This document shows positions 63,061 through 64,000 of a stretch of 64,000 nt of DNA, in pieces. The translations under genes were made by a program, and so were the position numbers. How positions within the stretch are numbered: the stretch's first letter is position 1; each line of letters starts with the position of its first letter. The stretch comes from an uncultured Clostridia bacterium. GTDB taxonomy: Bacteria; Bacillota; Clostridia; Oscillospirales; Ruminococcaceae. The stretch spans positions 1-64,000 of the forward strand of contig CANDEV010000005.1 in assembly GCA_947383835.1 (NCBI GenBank), given 5' to 3'. Below the pieces are notes generated by a model, which saw only the letters and a list, made by a program, of their open reading frames with translations, was not told the DNA's origin and searched no databases.

Positions 63061-63302
63061 GCGCTTGTTTCCTTAAATGCGTCGAAAACGTCATTTGAAA
63101 TTTCAAAAAGCTTTTCCGAGTGGTATTTTGATATTCTGTACATTAACCAAGCGGCGTCTTGAATATTTTCAAAATTTAATTCGGTTTTTGCGTAACCGCA
63201 AAAGGCTGTGTGCAGAATATCCATTATTTCCGATATTGATTTTGCTATTAGGACTTCATGTTCCAATTCGTTTGAGATTTGGAGTAAGTGGTTGTTCATC
63301 AT
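63033..63302 (-). CDS. Small helical hypothetical protein
   Basis: 89 residues, mostly helical, with an N-terminal MNNHLLQISNELEHEVLIAK and a central WLMYRISKYHSEKLFE. It has GAAAGGA ahead of the ATG pair and its own promoter (63332-63360) that contains an operator. The 3' end overlaps the ABC gene by 28 nt on the opposite strand. The function is unknown. The pairing with divergent HTH genes resembles a regulator/accessory cassette. Confidence 0.6.
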   Translation of the reverse strand: MMNNHLLQISNELEHEVLIAKSISEIMDILHTAFCGYAKTELNFENIQDAAWLMYRISKYHSEKLFEISNDVFDAFKETSAHSNSNAPV

Positions 63303-63331
63303 GGGTGATTTTCCTTTCGTTTTTTGATTTA

Positions 63332-63400
63332 ATCATAGCACAAAACTTTGTGTAAGTCAATAGACACGTTGCACAAAGTTTTGTGTGATAAATATATAAT
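63332..63400. promoter_or_regulatory. Divergent promoter region with duplicated operator
   Basis: Minus-strand promoter: TTGACT (63360-63355), TATGAT (63337-63332), spacer 17 bp, exactly filled by CACAAAACTTTGTG (63339-63352). A second dyad, CACAAAGTTTTGTG (63372-63385), lies 33 bp on, just ahead of a plus-strand -10 box TATAAT (63395-63400). Both share CACAAA-N2-TTTGTG. The layout suggests one of the HTH proteins controls both directions. Confidence 0.78.
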
Positions 63401-63424
63401 GTTTTAGAATTAGAGGTGCTGTAA

Positions 63425-63640
63425 ATGTCAATAAAATATGATAAATTATTCACTCTTTTAAAAGAAAAAGGCTGGAACAGCACTCGAATAAGAAATGAAA
63501 ACTTGATTGGACAAGGTACTTTAACTAACCTAAGAAACGGTACAGGCGGTTTAGACCATAAGACTATTGACCGAATATGTCGGGTTTTGGGCTGTCAGCC
63601 CGGGGATATAATGGAATATGTTCCCGATGAAAATAAATAG
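63425..63640 (+). CDS. Cro/CI-type HTH regulator, tandem copy 1
   Basis: 71 residues, essentially one HTH domain: KLFTLLKEKGWNSTRIRNEN then LIGQGTLTNLRNGTGGLDHK and the end CQPGDIMEYVPDE. It resembles YozG-type small regulators. AGAGGTG precedes the ATG. It is the first of three in-line paralogs and the likely ligand of the two CACAAA dyads upstream. Confidence 0.85.
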   Translation: MSIKYDKLFTLLKEKGWNSTRIRNENLIGQGTLTNLRNGTGGLDHKTIDRICRVLGCQPGDIMEYVPDENK

Positions 63641-63651
63641 GCGGTGCGGTT

Positions 63652-63864
63652 ATGCCGATAAACTATTCAAAATTATTGAAAATATTTGAGGAAAAGGGTA
63701 TATCCTCGTACGCGGTCACAAAAAAGGATAAAATTATCGGTCAGGCGACGTGGAAAAAAATACATGACGGCGGACATATTGATACGAGAACAGTTGAAGC
63801 GTTATGCAAATATTTGAATTGTCAGCCCGGAGACATTCTTGAATATATTCCAGAAGATAATTAG
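63652..63864 (+). CDS. Cro/CI-type HTH regulator, tandem copy 2
   Basis: 70 residues, paralogous to copy 1 (KLLKIFEEKGISSYAVTKKD, DKIIGQATWKKI, CQPGDILEYIPED). It starts 11 bp after the copy 1 stop with TAGGCGGTGC in front, and the same spacer precedes copy 3. The recognition helix differs from copy 1, so the DNA targets may differ. Confidence 0.85.
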   Translation: MPINYSKLLKIFEEKGISSYAVTKKDKIIGQATWKKIHDGGHIDTRTVEALCKYLNCQPGDILEYIPEDN

Positions 63865-63875
63865 GCGGTGCAAAT

Positions 63876-64000
63876 ATGCCAATAAAATACAAAATTGATG
63901 TTTTGGCTGAATTAAAGGTAAAAGGATATTCAACAACAGTACTTCGCAGAGATAAAATTCTCGGAGAGTCTGCCATACAGCGGCTTAGATGCAAGCAAAG
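63876..64000 (+). CDS. Cro/CI-type HTH regulator, tandem copy 3 (partial)
   Basis: The first 41 codons are present (MPIKYKIDVLAELKVKGYST, then RRDKILGESAIQRLR) before the window ends. It aligns with the N-terminal parts of copies 1 and 2 (KxIGQ / KILGE at the recognition helix). TAGGCGGTGC precedes it as for copy 2. Confidence 0.8.
   Translation, partial: MPIKYKIDVLAELKVKGYSTTVLRRDKILGESAIQRLRCKQ

Noticed and set aside
63033..64000. Intact prophage at the right edge
   Set aside because: The HTH array and divergent control region resemble a phage switch, but no integrase, structural or replication genes are in the window.

Overview
The window reads as chromosomal DNA of a low-to-mid GC anaerobic Firmicute of class Clostridia, most likely Oscillospiraceae/Ruminococcus-like. 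This is an inference from several features: GatCAB next to an archaeal-type (non-discriminating) aspartyl-tRNA synthetase, a type III glutamine synthetase, AddAB instead of RecBCD, the dprA-topA-trmFO and plsX-rnc-smc orders, strong AGGAGG ribosome sites, and textbook TTGACA-17-TATAAT promoters. No tRNA, rRNA, CRISPR array or intact integrase is visible.

Left part (1-20 kb): a GTCT microsatellite at the edge, then gatC-gatA-gatB-small membrane ORF-aspS for indirect Asn-tRNA (and perhaps Gln-tRNA) synthesis; a marR-GNAT pair with two palindromic operators; a glutamine synthetase behind a probable transcription attenuator; glyA; a FliB-like Cys-cluster protein; rarA; an S1-domain protein; small conserved ORFs flanked by two copies of a 104-bp hairpin (MITE-like) element; prfA, tsaC/sua5, coaE, a lytic transglycosylase and an M18 aminopeptidase.

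Middle-left (20-28.4 kb, minus strand): the most unusual locus. Two dynamin-like GTPases (one with a Gly-rich membrane segment) flank an M48-like protein whose zinc motif reads CExxH, followed from a second promoter by a B. subtilis YceG-type protein and a TelA-family protein. I infer a membrane or envelope stress (possibly defence) module.

Middle (28.5-53.6 kb, plus strand): a eukaryotic-type HisA overlapping an alkyladenine glycosylase, a DUF218/YdcF protein, addB-addA, a membrane-tethered HTH protein, infC-rpmI-rplT with a leader terminator and an AUA start for infC, an SpoU methyltransferase, dprA, topA, trmFO with GNAT genes inserted, tag, a RibD-like reductase, plsX, rnc, a radical SAM protein and smc. 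DNA repair and recombination genes are prominent.

Right part (53.6-64 kb): accessory DNA. Gene debris around a 23-bp-stem hairpin, a GntR/YtrA-type regulator with an ABC-2 exporter and CPBP protease, a fused scar of truncated AraC and relaxase genes, a heterodimeric ABC exporter, and at the edge a divergent control region with duplicated CACAAA-N2-TTTGTG operators feeding three tandem paralogous Cro/CI-type HTH genes, the last cut by the window end.
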